Source of the DNA: Pseudomonas sp. 8O
GTDB taxonomy: Bacteria; Pseudomonadota; Gammaproteobacteria; Pseudomonadales; Pseudomonadaceae
Length of the DNA stretch: 64,000 bases
Assembly (NCBI RefSeq): GCF_902506495.1
Contig: NZ_LR733264.1
Coordinates: forward strand, 868,001 to 932,000
Direction: 5' to 3'
Part shown: in pieces, positions 17,514 to 26,713 of the stretch
Layout of the letters: each line of letters opens with the position of its first letter
How positions within the stretch are numbered: the stretch's first letter is position 1
Translations under genes and position numbers: made by a program
Notes under the pieces: model-generated
Seen by the model: the letters and a program-made list of their open reading frames with translations, nothing else
Told to the model about the DNA's origin: nothing
The model's database searches: none

Positions 17514-18740
17514 ATGTCCGTGTTGCCCGACCTACGCCTGCAGGCTACGCCTGAGGTGAAGAGCAAAGCGAAGCAGCCGGCCAGAGCGCCGGAGCCCAGC
17601 AAGAACGGTGCTTCCAGCTTTGCCGAGGTGTATGCCAAGGAGCGTCAGGCCAAGCCTGGCGAGCGCACTGGCAATACCGACAAAACCAGCCAGGAACAGA
17701 AGTCTGCGCCATCAGCAGGGGAGCCCGATGCCGCTTCAACTGCCGCCGAGCAGCCTGCGGTTGCCGCCCCCGGCAATTCCTTGCCGACGCAGGAGGGTGC
17801 TGAAGAAGAACTCGATCCGTTGCTGGCAATGGCGCTGGGCGGTATCCAGGCTCAGGTAGACGACGCGCCGCTAACCGAGGCGTCGTCGGAGCTGCCGGCG
17901 CTGGTGATTACCGGCGCAGGCAGCGATGGCGCCGAGACTGCCGAGCCGGCGCTGGAGGAAGAAGCGCTCGACCCGCTGGCGCTGCTCAAGCAACCGGCGC
18001 AAGAGGCGAGCAAGGCCCAGTTGCCGCAGGACGCCGCGATCAAGAGCGCGCGTGTGGCGACCAGCACGGACTTCGCCGCAGCCATGGCGGCCATGGGCAA
18101 AGGCGAGGCGTCAGTGGAGAACACTGAAGAAGCGACCCTGGATTTGCCGCTGGAAAGCCTGGCCAAGGAGGCGCTGGAGAGTCTCAAGGATAGTGCTCAG
18201 CCCACTCGACCCGATCAGTTCGTCAGCAAGCTCAATGCGCTGACGCAGGCATTCAATCATCAGGCGGGTGCTACGCAGCGTCTGCCATTGGTGCCTGGTC
18301 AGCCGGTCGCCATGCAGCAGGGCGGCTGGAGTGAGGCGGTGGTGGATCGCGTCATGTGGCTTTCCAGCCAGAACCTCAAATCGGCCGAAATTCAACTGGA
18401 CCCGGCAGATCTTGGGCGTCTCGAAGTGCGCGTGAACCTGTCTCAGGACCAGGCCCAGGTGACGTTTGCCAGCCCCAATGCCGGGGTGCGTGAAGCGCTG
18501 GAAGGGCAGATGCATCGTCTGCGTGAGCTGTTCGCGCAGCAAGGCATGAACCTGGCCGATGCCAATGTTTCCGATCAGTCGCTTAACCGTGGTTGGCAAG
18601 GGCAGGGCGAGGGTGGTCGTGGTGGTTCCGGCTCGCGTGATGGTCTGCTTGCCGGTGACGAGTTGCAGCCTGGTGTCCATCAGGAAGTGCGCAGTGAGCA
18701 CGTGACCACTGGCCGTGGGCTGGTCGACTACTACGCATAA
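17514..18740 (+). CDS. fliK: Flagellar hook-length control protein FliK
   Basis: FliK is exported while the hook grows and, at the right length, signals FlhB to switch export from hook to filament proteins. It has 408 residues. The N-terminal 230 are Ala/Glu/Pro-rich and presumably act as the flexible ruler. The C-terminal FliK_C (Flg_hook) domain, about 275-360, has the conserved core SAEIQLDPADLGRLEVRVNL and a second helix HRLRELFAQQGMNLADANV. A Gly/Arg/Ser-rich tail follows. A GACGGAGAGCGTCC site precedes ATG 17514, and a terminator lies at 18805-18849. Confidence 0.94.
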   Translation: MSVLPDLRLQATPEVKSKAKQPARAPEPSKNGASSFAEVYAKERQAKPGERTGNTDKTSQEQKSAPSAGEPDAASTAAEQPAVAAPGNSLPTQEGAEEELDPLLAMALGGIQAQVDDAPLTEASSELPALVITGAGSDGAETAEPALEEEALDPLALLKQPAQEASKAQLPQDAAIKSARVATSTDFAAAMAAMGKGEASVENTEEATLDLPLESLAKEALESLKDSAQPTRPDQFVSKLNALTQAFNHQAGATQRLPLVPGQPVAMQQGGWSEAVVDRVMWLSSQNLKSAEIQLDPADLGRLEVRVNLSQDQAQVTFASPNAGVREALEGQMHRLRELFAQQGMNLADANVSDQSLNRGWQGQGEGGRGGSGSRDGLLAGDELQPGVHQEVRSEHVTTGRGLVDYYA

Positions 18741-18804
18741 GTAGCGGCCAGGTACTGTATCGACACTGGGCAATGCCCGAAGACCGGTGTTCCTCCGCTA
18801 GACT

Positions 18805-18849
18805 TGCATTCGCCCGGGTTGCCGAAAGGTGCTCGGGCGAATGCATTTT
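18805..18849 (+). terminator. Terminator after fliK
   Basis: TGCATTCGCCCG (18805-18816) pairs perfectly with 18834-18845 around a 17-base loop, and TTTT follows at 18846-18849. Confidence 0.8.
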
Positions 18850-18914
18850 GGGTGACAGCAGGGAGCTGGACCTGTTAAATCCGCAGCCCAGAGTTAGACA
18901 AGCCTGCTCATATG

Positions 18915-18944
18915 CTGGCATAACACTTGCTCTTAACCCTTTGA
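18915..18944 (+). promoter_or_regulatory. Sigma-54 promoter of the fliL operon with near-FleQ box
   Basis: CTGGCATAACACTTGCT at 18915-18931 is an excellent sigma-54 match (GG 18917-18918, GC 18929-18930). Just downstream, TTAACCCTTTGA (18933-18944) keeps the FleQ-box core TCAA-N4-TTGA with one mismatch. FleQ binding downstream of the RpoN site is reported for fliL in P. aeruginosa. Confidence 0.9.
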
Positions 18945-18980
18945 ATGCGGAAAGAACGTAGGTACTGACGGATTATTGGC

Positions 18981-19502
18981 ATGGCTAAGAAAGAAGCGGC
19001 ACCGGCTGCCGACGGACAACCCGCCGGCAAGAGCAAGCTCAAACTCATCATCCTGATCGTGGTGGGCCTGCTTCTGGCCGTTGGCCTTTCCGTGGGCGGT
19101 ACCTGGTTCATTCTCAGCAAGGGCGACAAGAGCGAGGCGGCTGAGCCGGCAGAGGCCGCGGCACCGGCGGCTCCAGTGCGTCAGCCAGCCATCTACCAGG
19201 ATCTGATGCCGGCCTTCGTGGTCAATTTCAATCACCAGAATCGCACCCGCTACCTGCAGGTCAGCATGGCCTTGATGAGTCGCGATACTGCCGGCATGGA
19301 AAAGCTCAAGGTGCATATGCCGGTATTGCGTAACCGTCTGGTGATGCTGCTCTCCGGTCAGGATTTTGTCGCGCTGCAAACGCCGCTGGGTAAGGAGATG
19401 CTTCTGCAGCAGGCGCTGGCCAGCGTGCAGGAACTGGCGCAGAAGGAAACCGGCAGCACTGTGGTCGAGCAGGTGCTGTTCACCAATTTCGTGTTGCAGT
19501 AG
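18981..19502 (+). CDS. fliL: Flagellar basal body-associated protein FliL
   Basis: FliL is an inner-membrane protein around the rotor that supports stator function. It has 173 residues. A short Lys/Ala-rich cytoplasmic tail is followed by a transmembrane helix (about 19-43, LIILIVVGLLLAVGLSVGGTW), an Ala/Glu linker and a periplasmic stomatin-like FliL domain (about 70-173) with FVVNFNHQNRTRYLQVSMAL. It heads fliLMNOPQR-flhB behind its own sigma-54 promoter. Confidence 0.95.
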   Translation: MAKKEAAPAADGQPAGKSKLKLIILIVVGLLLAVGLSVGGTWFILSKGDKSEAAEPAEAAAPAAPVRQPAIYQDLMPAFVVNFNHQNRTRYLQVSMALMSRDTAGMEKLKVHMPVLRNRLVMLLSGQDFVALQTPLGKEMLLQQALASVQELAQKETGSTVVEQVLFTNFVLQ

Positions 19503-19514
19503 CGGGAGCCGAAG

Positions 19515-20486
19515 ATGGCCGTGCAAGACCTGCTTTCCCAGGACGAGATCGATGCGCTGTTGCATGGCGTCGATGACGGCCTGGTCGAGACCGAGGACGC
19601 CGCGGAGCCTGGGAGCGTCAAACAATATGACCTGACCAGTCAGGATCGTATCGTCCGTGGGCGTATGCCGACGCTGGAGATGATCAACGAGCGCTTCGCC
19701 CGCTATACCCGCATCAGCATGTTCAACCTGTTGCGCCGCTCGGCTGACGTTGCCGTCGGTGGCGTGCAGGTGATGAAGTTCGGCGAATACGTGCATTCGC
19801 TGTACGTGCCGACCAGTCTCAATCTGGTGAAGATGAAGCCGCTGCGCGGCACCGGTCTGTTCATCCTTGACGCCAAGCTGGTGTTCAAGCTGGTGGACAA
19901 CTTCTTCGGCGGCGATGGGCGCCATGCCAAGATCGAGGGCCGTGAATTCACCCCCACCGAGCTGCGCGTCGTGCGCATGGTGCTCGACCAGGCCTTCGTC
20001 GACCTGCGCGAAGCCTGGCACGCGGTCATGGACATCAACTTCGAGTACGTCAATTCCGAGGTCAACCCGGCGCTGGCCAATATCGTCAGTCCGAGCGAGG
20101 TGGTGGTCGTGTCCACCTTCCATATCGAACTGGACGGCGGCGGTGGCGACCTGCATATCACCATGCCGTACTCGATGATCGAGCCGATCCGCGAGATGCT
20201 CGATGCCGGCTTTCAGTCCGATGTCGACGATCAGGACGAACGCTGGATCAAGGCCCTGCGCGAGGACATCCTCGATGTCAGTGTGCCGCTGGCCGCCACC
20301 GTGGCCCGTCGCCAACTGAAACTGCGCGACATCCTGCATATGCAGCCGGGTGATGTGATCCCCGTGGAATTGCCGGACAACGTGGTCATGCGCGCCAATG
20401 GCGTGCCGACCTTCAAGGTCAAGCTCGGTGCGCACAAGGGCAATCTGGCCCTGCAGGTACTGGAACCAATCGAACGCCAACGCTGA
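19515..20486 (+). CDS. fliM: Flagellar motor switch protein FliM
   Basis: FliM forms the middle of the C ring, binds phospho-CheY and sets the direction of rotation. It has 323 residues. The N-terminal peptide LLSQDEIDALLHG (residues 5-17) is the CheY-binding site. The CheC-like middle domain covers about 45-230 with GGDGRHAKIEGREFTPTE. The C-terminal SpoA domain (about 245-320) contacts FliN. CGGGAGCCGAAG precedes the ATG, 12 bases after the fliL stop. Confidence 0.97.
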   Translation: MAVQDLLSQDEIDALLHGVDDGLVETEDAAEPGSVKQYDLTSQDRIVRGRMPTLEMINERFARYTRISMFNLLRRSADVAVGGVQVMKFGEYVHSLYVPTSLNLVKMKPLRGTGLFILDAKLVFKLVDNFFGGDGRHAKIEGREFTPTELRVVRMVLDQAFVDLREAWHAVMDINFEYVNSEVNPALANIVSPSEVVVVSTFHIELDGGGGDLHITMPYSMIEPIREMLDAGFQSDVDDQDERWIKALREDILDVSVPLAATVARRQLKLRDILHMQPGDVIPVELPDNVVMRANGVPTFKVKLGAHKGNLALQVLEPIERQR

Positions 20487-20556
20487 GGCGCTGGCACCTC
20501 CGTAGGGCCACCAGGCCCGAAGCGAACGAATAGCAGAAGCCAGGCGAGGAACCACG

Positions 20557-21033
20557 ATGGCAGACGAAGAGAACACCTCCCCCGAGGAGCAGGCACTGGC
20601 CGATGAATGGGCCGCAGCGCTGGCCGAGGCAGGTGATGCCGATCAGGACGATATCGATGCCATGCTGGCCGGGCAGGGTGCCGCTCAGGCGGCGCAACCT
20701 GCAGCGCCGCGTGCGCCGATGGAAGAGTTCGGCAGCGCGCCGCCTACCAGCAACCTGCCGGTCAATCTGGATGGGCCCAATCTGGACGTGATCCTGGATA
20801 TTCCAGTGTCCATCTCCATGGAGGTGGGCAACACCGATATCACGATCCGTAACCTGTTGCAGCTCAATCAGGGCTCGGTGATCGAGCTGGATCGTCTGGC
20901 CGGTGAGCCGCTCGACGTGCTGGTCAACGGCACGTTGATCGCCCATGGCGAAGTGGTGGTGGTCAACGAGAAGTTTGGCATTCGCCTGACCGACGTGATC
21001 AGTCCCAGCGAACGTATCAAGAAGCTGCGCTGA
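20557..21033 (+). CDS. fliN: Flagellar motor switch protein FliN
   Basis: FliN is the lower C-ring component and the docking site for FliH/FliI. It has 158 residues. An acidic Ala/Asp/Glu-rich N-terminus (1-75, with QDDIDAMLAGQG resembling the FliM CheY-binding peptide) precedes the SpoA domain (about 80-155, DVILDIPVSISMEVGNTDIT and RLAGEPLDVLVNGTLIAHGE). It is longer than the enteric FliN (137) because of the extended N-terminus. A 70-base gap with GAGGAACCACG separates it from fliM. Confidence 0.96.
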   Translation: MADEENTSPEEQALADEWAAALAEAGDADQDDIDAMLAGQGAAQAAQPAAPRAPMEEFGSAPPTSNLPVNLDGPNLDVILDIPVSISMEVGNTDITIRNLLQLNQGSVIELDRLAGEPLDVLVNGTLIAHGEVVVVNEKFGIRLTDVISPSERIKKLR

Positions 21034-21035
21034 CC

Positions 21036-21467
21036 ATGGCTCGTCTTCTCGCTCTGTTTCTGAGCATGCCCCTGATGGCCATGGCTGCCGAACCTACCGG
21101 CAAGGCGGCGACGCCCATGGCTGGCAGCGACATAGCCGGCCAGCTCGGTCAGTTGCTGCTCGGCCTGCTGCTGGTGATCGGTCTGATCTTCCTGCTCGCC
21201 TGGCTGCTGCGTCGTGTGCAGCAACTGGCTCCGCGCGGTGGTCAGGTGATCAAGCTGCTGGCGACTCAGGCGCTGGGCCCGCGTGATCGCCTGGTGCTGG
21301 TGCAGGTGGGCAATGAACAGATATTGCTGGGCCTGTCTGCCGGGCGGATCACTCCGCTGCACGTGCTCAAGGAACCCGTGCACCTGGCCGACGCCGAGCA
21401 GGCCACACCGGAATTCGCTCAGCGCCTGATGGAGCTGCTGGGCAAGGATCAGAAGGACAAATCCTGA
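21036..21467 (+). CDS. fliO: Flagellar export assembly protein FliO
   Basis: FliO is a small membrane protein that helps FliP assemble into the export gate. It has 143 residues: a signal-like N-terminus ([18 protein letters not shown]), a periplasmic stretch, one main transmembrane helix (about 43-65, [21 protein letters not shown]) and a cytoplasmic FliO/YscQ-like beta domain ([21 protein letters not shown]). Its TGA overlaps the ATG of fliP. Confidence 0.92.
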   Translation: MARLLALFLSMPLMAMAAEPTGKAATPMAGSDIAGQLGQLLLGLLLVIGLIFLLAWLLRRVQQLAPRGGQVIKLLATQALGPRDRLVLVQVGNEQILLGLSAGRITPLHVLKEPVHLADAEQATPEFAQRLMELLGKDQKDKS

Positions 21468-22252
21468 TGCTGCGTTTGTTGCTGGTGCTGGTGCTGAGTC
21501 TCGCCGCATCACTGGCGTTCGCCGAAGACCCGCCTGGCGCCAGCACGCTGATTCAGCAGGGCAGCAGTCCGCTATCGATCCCGGCCATTACCCTGTCGAC
21601 GGACGCGGAGGGCCAGCAGGAGTACTCGGTCAGCCTGCAGATTCTGCTGATCATGACGGCGCTGAGTTTCATCCCGGCGTTCGTCATGCTGATGACCAGT
21701 TTCACCCGCATCATCATCGTCTTTTCCATTCTTCGCCAGGCGCTGGGCCTGCAGCAGACACCCTCGAACCAGATACTGGTCGGCCTGGCGCTGTTCCTGA
21801 CGATGTTCATCATGGCGCCGATTTTCGACCGGATTAACACCGATGCGTTGCAGCCTTATCTGAACGAGGAGATCGTCGCTCAGGAGGCGCTGACTCGGGC
21901 AGAGGGGCCGATCCGCGATTTCATGCTGGCGCAGACTCGCGAAAGCGACCTGGAGCTGTTCGTGCGACTGTCCAAACGCACCGACCTGGCCGGCGTCGAG
22001 GACGTGCCGTTGACCATTCTGGTGCCGGCGTTCGTCACCTCCGAGCTGAAGACCGCGTTCCAGATCGGCTTCATGATCTTCATTCCGTTTCTGATCATCG
22101 ACATGGTGGTCGCCAGTATCCTCATGGCGATGGGTATGATGATGCTTTCGCCGCTGATCATCTCATTGCCGTTCAAGATCATGCTGTTCGTCCTGGTCGA
22201 CGGCTGGGCGCTGATCATGGGCACCCTGGCCGCCAGTTTCGGCACGTTATAG
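21467..22252 (+). CDS. fliP: Flagellar export gate protein FliP
   Basis: FliP forms, with FliQ and FliR, the helical export gate at the centre of the MS ring. It has 261 residues. The first 20 form a cleaved signal peptide ([16 protein letters not shown]). Transmembrane helices lie near 55-85, 95-115, 195-225 and 235-255. The family signature is [24 protein letters not shown] with the MAPIFDRI motif. Its start overlaps the fliO stop. Confidence 0.97.
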   Translation: MLRLLLVLVLSLAASLAFAEDPPGASTLIQQGSSPLSIPAITLSTDAEGQQEYSVSLQILLIMTALSFIPAFVMLMTSFTRIIIVFSILRQALGLQQTPSNQILVGLALFLTMFIMAPIFDRINTDALQPYLNEEIVAQEALTRAEGPIRDFMLAQTRESDLELFVRLSKRTDLAGVEDVPLTILVPAFVTSELKTAFQIGFMIFIPFLIIDMVVASILMAMGMMMLSPLIISLPFKIMLFVLVDGWALIMGTLAASFGTL

Positions 22253-22263
22253 CGAGGCCTTTG

Positions 22264-22533
22264 ATGACTCCCGAGGTTGCGGTTGACCTGTTTCGCGAAG
22301 CGCTATGGCTGATCGTCCTGATCGTTGGTCTGGCGGTGGTGCCCAGTCTGGTGGTGGGGCTCATCGTGGCGATGTTCCAGGCTGCCACGCAGATCAACGA
22401 GCAGACACTGAGTTTTCTGCCGCGTCTGATGGTGATGCTGATCACCCTGATCTGGGCCGGACCCTGGCTGGTGAGTCAGCTGATGGAGTACACCCAGACG
22501 TTGATCCAGAACATTCCGTACCTCATAGGCTGA
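22264..22533 (+). CDS. fliQ: Flagellar export gate protein FliQ
   Basis: FliQ is an 89-residue export-gate subunit with two hydrophobic hairpin helices (about 14-43 and 53-75) and the signature MTPEVAVDLFREALW at the N-terminus. The region VGLIVAMFQAATQINEQTLSF is strongly conserved. The start is ATG 22264; the TTG three bases upstream is less likely. Confidence 0.96.
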   Translation: MTPEVAVDLFREALWLIVLIVGLAVVPSLVVGLIVAMFQAATQINEQTLSFLPRLMVMLITLIWAGPWLVSQLMEYTQTLIQNIPYLIG

Positions 22534-22546
22534 GGGGCTGGGCGCG

Positions 22547-23323
22547 ATGCTGGAATTGAGCAACGAGCAGATCAGCGCCTGGGTCGGCCAGTTCATGTTG
22601 CCGTTGTTTCGTATCGCCGCGATGCTGATGGTGATGCCCATCATCGGTACCCAGCTGGTGCCGACTCGTGTGCGTCTCTATCTGGCGTTGGCGATCAGCG
22701 TGGTGCTGGTACCGTCCTTGCCGCCGATGCCACAGATCGATGCGCTCAGCCTGCGCAGCTTGCTGTTGATTCTCGAGCAGGTGCTGATCGGTGCCATGCT
22801 CGGTTTCATCCTGCAGTTGTTCTTTCATCTGTTCGCGGTGGCCGGGCAGATCATTGCCATGCAGATGGGCCTGGGCTTCGCGTCCATGGTGGATCCCACC
22901 AATGGTGTATCGGTGCCCGTGCTCGGGCAGTTCATGCTGATGTTGGTGACGTTGCTGTTTCTTGCCATCAACGGCCATCTGGTGGCGCTGGAAATTCTGG
23001 CAGAGAGTTTCGTCACGCTGCCATATGGCCAGGGCCTGATGGTCAATCACTACTGGGCGCTGGCTGGCAAGCTGGGCTGGGTGATCGGTGCCGGCCTGTT
23101 GTTGACGTTGCCGGCCGTCACCGCGTTGTTGGTGATCAACCTGGCGTTCGGCGTGATGACGCGCGCGGCACCGCAACTGAACATCTTCTCAATCGGCTTC
23201 CCGCTGACCCTGGCCATGGGTCTGGTGATCTTCTGGGTGAGCCTCTCCGATTTCGGCAGCCTGTTCCAGGCGCTGGCCAGCGACGCCCTGCAGCAGCTGG
23301 GCGAATTCGCTCTGACGCGATGA
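22547..23323 (+). CDS. fliR: Flagellar export gate protein FliR
   Basis: FliR completes the FliPQR gate and links it to FlhB. It has 258 residues with about six hydrophobic segments, the motif FMLPLFRIAAMLMVMPIIGTQLVPTR near the N-terminus (written here in parts: FMLPLFRIAAML and MPIIGTQLVP), and MQMGLGFASMVDPTNG in the middle. It is tightly packed between fliQ and flhB. Confidence 0.96.
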   Translation: MLELSNEQISAWVGQFMLPLFRIAAMLMVMPIIGTQLVPTRVRLYLALAISVVLVPSLPPMPQIDALSLRSLLLILEQVLIGAMLGFILQLFFHLFAVAGQIIAMQMGLGFASMVDPTNGVSVPVLGQFMLMLVTLLFLAINGHLVALEILAESFVTLPYGQGLMVNHYWALAGKLGWVIGAGLLLTLPAVTALLVINLAFGVMTRAAPQLNIFSIGFPLTLAMGLVIFWVSLSDFGSLFQALASDALQQLGEFALTR

Positions 23324-23332
23324 GGGGCAAGC

Positions 23333-24469
23333 ATGGCTGAGAGCGAGAGTGGCGCCGACAAGAGCGAGGAACCTACAGGCAAGCGACTTGAAGAGTCGCG
23401 CAAGAAAGGCCAGATCGCTCGCTCCAAGGAGCTCAATACACTGGCGGTGACCCTCACCGGCACCGTGGCGCTGATCATCTTCGGCGCCTACATGGGCAAT
23501 GTGCTGATGGACATCATGCGCGGCAACTTCAGCCTACCGCGTGACGTGTTGATGAACGAAGGCAGCATGGCCCAGTACCTGCTGGCGTCGGGCAAGCAGG
23601 CGCTGCTGGCGACGCAGCCGTTTTTGCTTGCCTTGCTGATCGCCTCCATCGCCGGCCCGATTGCCCTGGGTGGGTGGTTGTTTTCAGCCGAAGCGTTGCA
23701 ACCCAAGGCCAGCCGGATGAACCCGCTGGCAGGCCTCAAGCGCATGTTTTCGGTTCAGGCGCTGGCCGAGTTATTCAAGGCGCTGGCCAAGTTTCTGGTC
23801 ATCCTTGCGGTGGCGCTGGTGGTGCTTTCGGCAGATCAGGACGATCTGCTGGCCATTGCCAATGAACCGGTCGAGCCCGCTATCCTGCACAGCCTCAATG
23901 TGGTCGGTTGGAGCGCGTTCTGGTTGTCCTGCGGGCTGATCCTGATCGCCGCAGTGGATGTGCCGTTCCAGCTTTGGAGTCACAAGCAGAAGCTGATGAT
24001 GACCAAGCAGGAAGTGCGCGACGAGTACAAGGACACCGAGGGCAAGCCTGAGGTCAAGGGTCGTATTCGTCAGCTGCAACGCGAGATGGCCGAGCGGCGC
24101 ATGATGCAGTCCATTCCCCAGGCCGACGTGGTGATCACCAACCCGACGCACTTTGCGGTGGCGCTCAAATATGACCCCGAGAAGGGCAGCGCGCCGCTGT
24201 TGTTGGCCAAGGGGGGCGACTTCCTGGCATTGAAGATCCGCGAGATTGCCCAGGAGCACCAGGTGATGGTGCTGGAGTCGCCGGCTCTGGCTCGTGCCGT
24301 TTATCACTCGACCGAGTTGGACCAGGAAATTCCTGCTGGCCTGTATCTGGCAGTGGCTCAGGTGCTCGCTTACGTCTATCAGTTGCGGCAGTACCGGGCG
24401 GGCAAGGGCAAGCGACCTGGTCCGTTGCCGGACCTGCCGATTCCGCCGGATTTACGGCGCGACACTTAA
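23333..24469 (+). CDS. flhB: Flagellar export switch protein FlhB
   Basis: FlhB controls substrate specificity of export: its cytoplasmic domain cleaves itself at NPTH and, when FliK signals, changes from rod/hook to filament substrates. It has 378 residues: four transmembrane segments (about 38-60, 92-118, 145-168, 187-210), then the cytoplasmic domain with NPTH at 270-273. The C-terminal end is Pro- and Lys-rich (GKRPGPLPDLPIPPDL). A shorter protein at 39323-39664 resembles only the part after NPTH. Confidence 0.97.
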   Translation: MAESESGADKSEEPTGKRLEESRKKGQIARSKELNTLAVTLTGTVALIIFGAYMGNVLMDIMRGNFSLPRDVLMNEGSMAQYLLASGKQALLATQPFLLALLIASIAGPIALGGWLFSAEALQPKASRMNPLAGLKRMFSVQALAELFKALAKFLVILAVALVVLSADQDDLLAIANEPVEPAILHSLNVVGWSAFWLSCGLILIAAVDVPFQLWSHKQKLMMTKQEVRDEYKDTEGKPEVKGRIRQLQREMAERRMMQSIPQADVVITNPTHFAVALKYDPEKGSAPLLLAKGGDFLALKIREIAQEHQVMVLESPALARAVYHSTELDQEIPAGLYLAVAQVLAYVYQLRQYRAGKGKRPGPLPDLPIPPDLRRDT

Positions 24470-24498
24470 AGAGCGTCTTGTACGCTGCCCTGTCATTT

Positions 24499-24555
24499 CT
24501 GGAACGCTTCTTGCCATTACCCTTTCAGGACGCACTTTCGCGTCAAAAGATTGAA
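24499..24555 (+). promoter_or_regulatory. Sigma-54 promoter of flhA with downstream FleQ box
   Basis: CTGGAACGCTTCTTGCC at 24499-24515 has GG at 24501-24502 and GC at 24513-24514. GTCAAAAGATTGAA at 24542-24555 matches the FleQ box GTCAATAAATTGAC at 11 of 14 positions and keeps TCAA-N4-TTGA. The site lies downstream of the start of transcription, matching the atypical FleQ binding reported at the P. aeruginosa flhA promoter. Confidence 0.88.
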
Positions 24556-24572
24556 TGGCTTGGGGTAGGGAC

Positions 24573-26702
24573 GTGGCAGTAGATCGCGCACAGTTAATCG
24601 GTGATGTCCGCAGCAATCTGGCGGGCCTGCGTCACGGCAATCTGGGTATTCCCCTGCTGCTGCTGGTCATGCTCGGCATGGTCATGTTGCCGATCCCGGC
24701 CTTCCTGCTCGACGTGCTGTTCACCTTCAGCATCGCGCTGTCGATCGTGGTGCTGCTGGTCAGTATCTATGCGCTGCGGCCGCTGGACTTCGCTGTATTC
24801 CCCACCATCCTGCTGGCAGCCACGCTGTTGCGTCTGGCGCTGAACGTGGCTTCGACGCGCGTGGTGCTGCTCAACGGTCACGAGGGGCATGGAGCGGCTG
24901 GCCAGGTGATCCAGGCCTTCGGTGAAGTGGTGATCGGCGGCAACTACGTGGTGGGTATCGTGGTGTTCGCCATCCTCATGATCATCAACTTCGTGGTGGT
25001 CACCAAGGGTGCCGGGCGTATCTCCGAAGTCAGTGCTCGCTTCACCCTCGATGCCATGCCCGGCAAGCAGATGGCCATCGACGCCGACCTCAACGCTGGC
25101 CTGATCGATCAGGGCGAAGCCAAGAAGCGCCGCAGTGAAGTGTCTCAGGAGGCAGACTTCTACGGCTCGATGGACGGTGCCAGCAAGTTCGTCCGTGGCG
25201 ATGCCATCGCCGGCCTGCTGATCCTGTTCATCAACCTCATTGGCGGTATCGCCATCGGTGTGCTGCAGCACAGCCTGCCGTTCGCCGAGGCGGGCAAGGT
25301 CTACACCCTGCTGACCATCGGTGATGGCCTGGTTGCGCAGATTCCCTCCCTGCTGCTGTCCACTGCCGCAGCGGTCATGGTGACTCGCGTTTCTTCCTCT
25401 GAAGATATGGGCGCGCAGGTCAATCGGCAGATGTTCGCTTCGCCGCGCGCGCTGGCCGTGGCGGCGGCAATCATGATTGCCATGGGCCTGGTGCCGGGCA
25501 TGCCGCACTTCTCCTTTATCAGCCTCGGCCTGATCGCTGCTGCCGGCGCCTACTGGATCGCCAATCGCCAGCGCAAGACCAAGGAAGAAGCGGTCAAGGA
25601 GGTCCAGCGCCAACAGGAACTGATCCCTGCGCAGAAGGCGCAGGAGGTCAAGGAGCTGGGTTGGGATGATGTCACCCCGGTGGACATGGTCGGTCTGGAG
25701 GTGGGTTATCGCCTGATTCCGCTGGTCGATCGCAACCAGGGTGGTCAACTGCTGGCGCGGATCAAGGGGGTGCGCAAGAAGCTGTCGCAGGAAATGGGCT
25801 TTCTCATGCCTTCGGTGCATATCCGCGATAACCTCGACCTGGTGCCCAATGCCTACCGTTTGACGCTGATGGGGGTCAGCGTGGCTGAGGCCGAGGTTTA
25901 TCCGGATCGTGAATTGGCGATCAACCCTGGCCAGGTGTTCGGTCCGCTCAATGGCATCGCCGCCAAGGATCCGGCGTTCGGTCTGGAGGCCGTGTGGATC
26001 GACCCTACTCAGCGCGATCAGGCGCAATCGCTGGGCTATACCGTGGTCGACGCCAGTACCGTGGTGGCCACTCACCTCAACCAGGTCCTGCACAAGCATG
26101 CTCACGAGCTACTGGGGCACGAGGAAGTGCAACAGTTGATGCAGTTGCTGGCCAAGAGCTCGCCGAAGCTGGCCGAGGAGCTGGTGCCGGGGTTGGTGTC
26201 GCTGTCGACCCTGCTCAAGGTGCTGCAGGCGCTGCTGCAGGAGCAGGTGCCGGTGCGCGACATCCGTACCATCGCCGAGGCCATCGCCAACGTCGCGCCG
26301 AAGAGTCAAGATCCCGCCGCGATGGTCGCTGCGGTACGCGTCTCGCTGGCCCGTGCCATCGTCCAAGGCATCGTGGGACTAGAGCCGGAGCTGCCTGTGA
26401 TAACCCTTGAGCCAAGGTTGGAACAGATCTTGCTCAACAGTCTGCAGAAGGCCGGTCAGGGCGGTGAGGATGGCATCCTCCTCGAACCGGGCATGGCCGA
26501 GAAGCTGCAGCGTTCCCTGGTGGAAGCGGCGCAGCGCCAGGAAATGCTCGGCAAGCCGGTGATTCTGCTGGTGGCCGGACCGGTCCGGGCAATGTTGTCG
26601 CGCTTCGCGCGGCTGGCGGTACCCAGCATGCATGTGCTGGCCTACCAGGAAATTCCGGACAACAAGCAGGTCACCATAGTCGCTACGGTTGGCCAGAACT
26701 GA
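24573..26702 (+). CDS. flhA: Flagellar export gate protein FlhA
   Basis: FlhA is the large export-gate protein whose cytoplasmic ring docks chaperone-substrate complexes. The GTG at 24573 is preferred (709 residues, MAVDRAQLIG) because GGGGTAGGGAC precedes it; the in-frame ATG at 24555 falls on the last base of the FleQ box and has no such site. The N-terminal half has about eight transmembrane helices and the FHIPEP signature region with VTKGAGRISEVSARFTLDAM and GKQMAIDADLNAG. The soluble domain (about 360-705) contains QVFGPLNGIAAKDPAFGLEA. flhF follows after 11 bases. Confidence 0.96.
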   Translation: MAVDRAQLIGDVRSNLAGLRHGNLGIPLLLLVMLGMVMLPIPAFLLDVLFTFSIALSIVVLLVSIYALRPLDFAVFPTILLAATLLRLALNVASTRVVLLNGHEGHGAAGQVIQAFGEVVIGGNYVVGIVVFAILMIINFVVVTKGAGRISEVSARFTLDAMPGKQMAIDADLNAGLIDQGEAKKRRSEVSQEADFYGSMDGASKFVRGDAIAGLLILFINLIGGIAIGVLQHSLPFAEAGKVYTLLTIGDGLVAQIPSLLLSTAAAVMVTRVSSSEDMGAQVNRQMFASPRALAVAAAIMIAMGLVPGMPHFSFISLGLIAAAGAYWIANRQRKTKEEAVKEVQRQQELIPAQKAQEVKELGWDDVTPVDMVGLEVGYRLIPLVDRNQGGQLLARIKGVRKKLSQEMGFLMPSVHIRDNLDLVPNAYRLTLMGVSVAEAEVYPDRELAINPGQVFGPLNGIAAKDPAFGLEAVWIDPTQRDQAQSLGYTVVDASTVVATHLNQVLHKHAHELLGHEEVQQLMQLLAKSSPKLAEELVPGLVSLSTLLKVLQALLQEQVPVRDIRTIAEAIANVAPKSQDPAAMVAAVRVSLARAIVQGIVGLEPELPVITLEPRLEQILLNSLQKAGQGGEDGILLEPGMAEKLQRSLVEAAQRQEMLGKPVILLVAGPVRAMLSRFARLAVPSMHVLAYQEIPDNKQVTIVATVGQN

Positions 26703-26713
26703 GGTAAAGGGTC

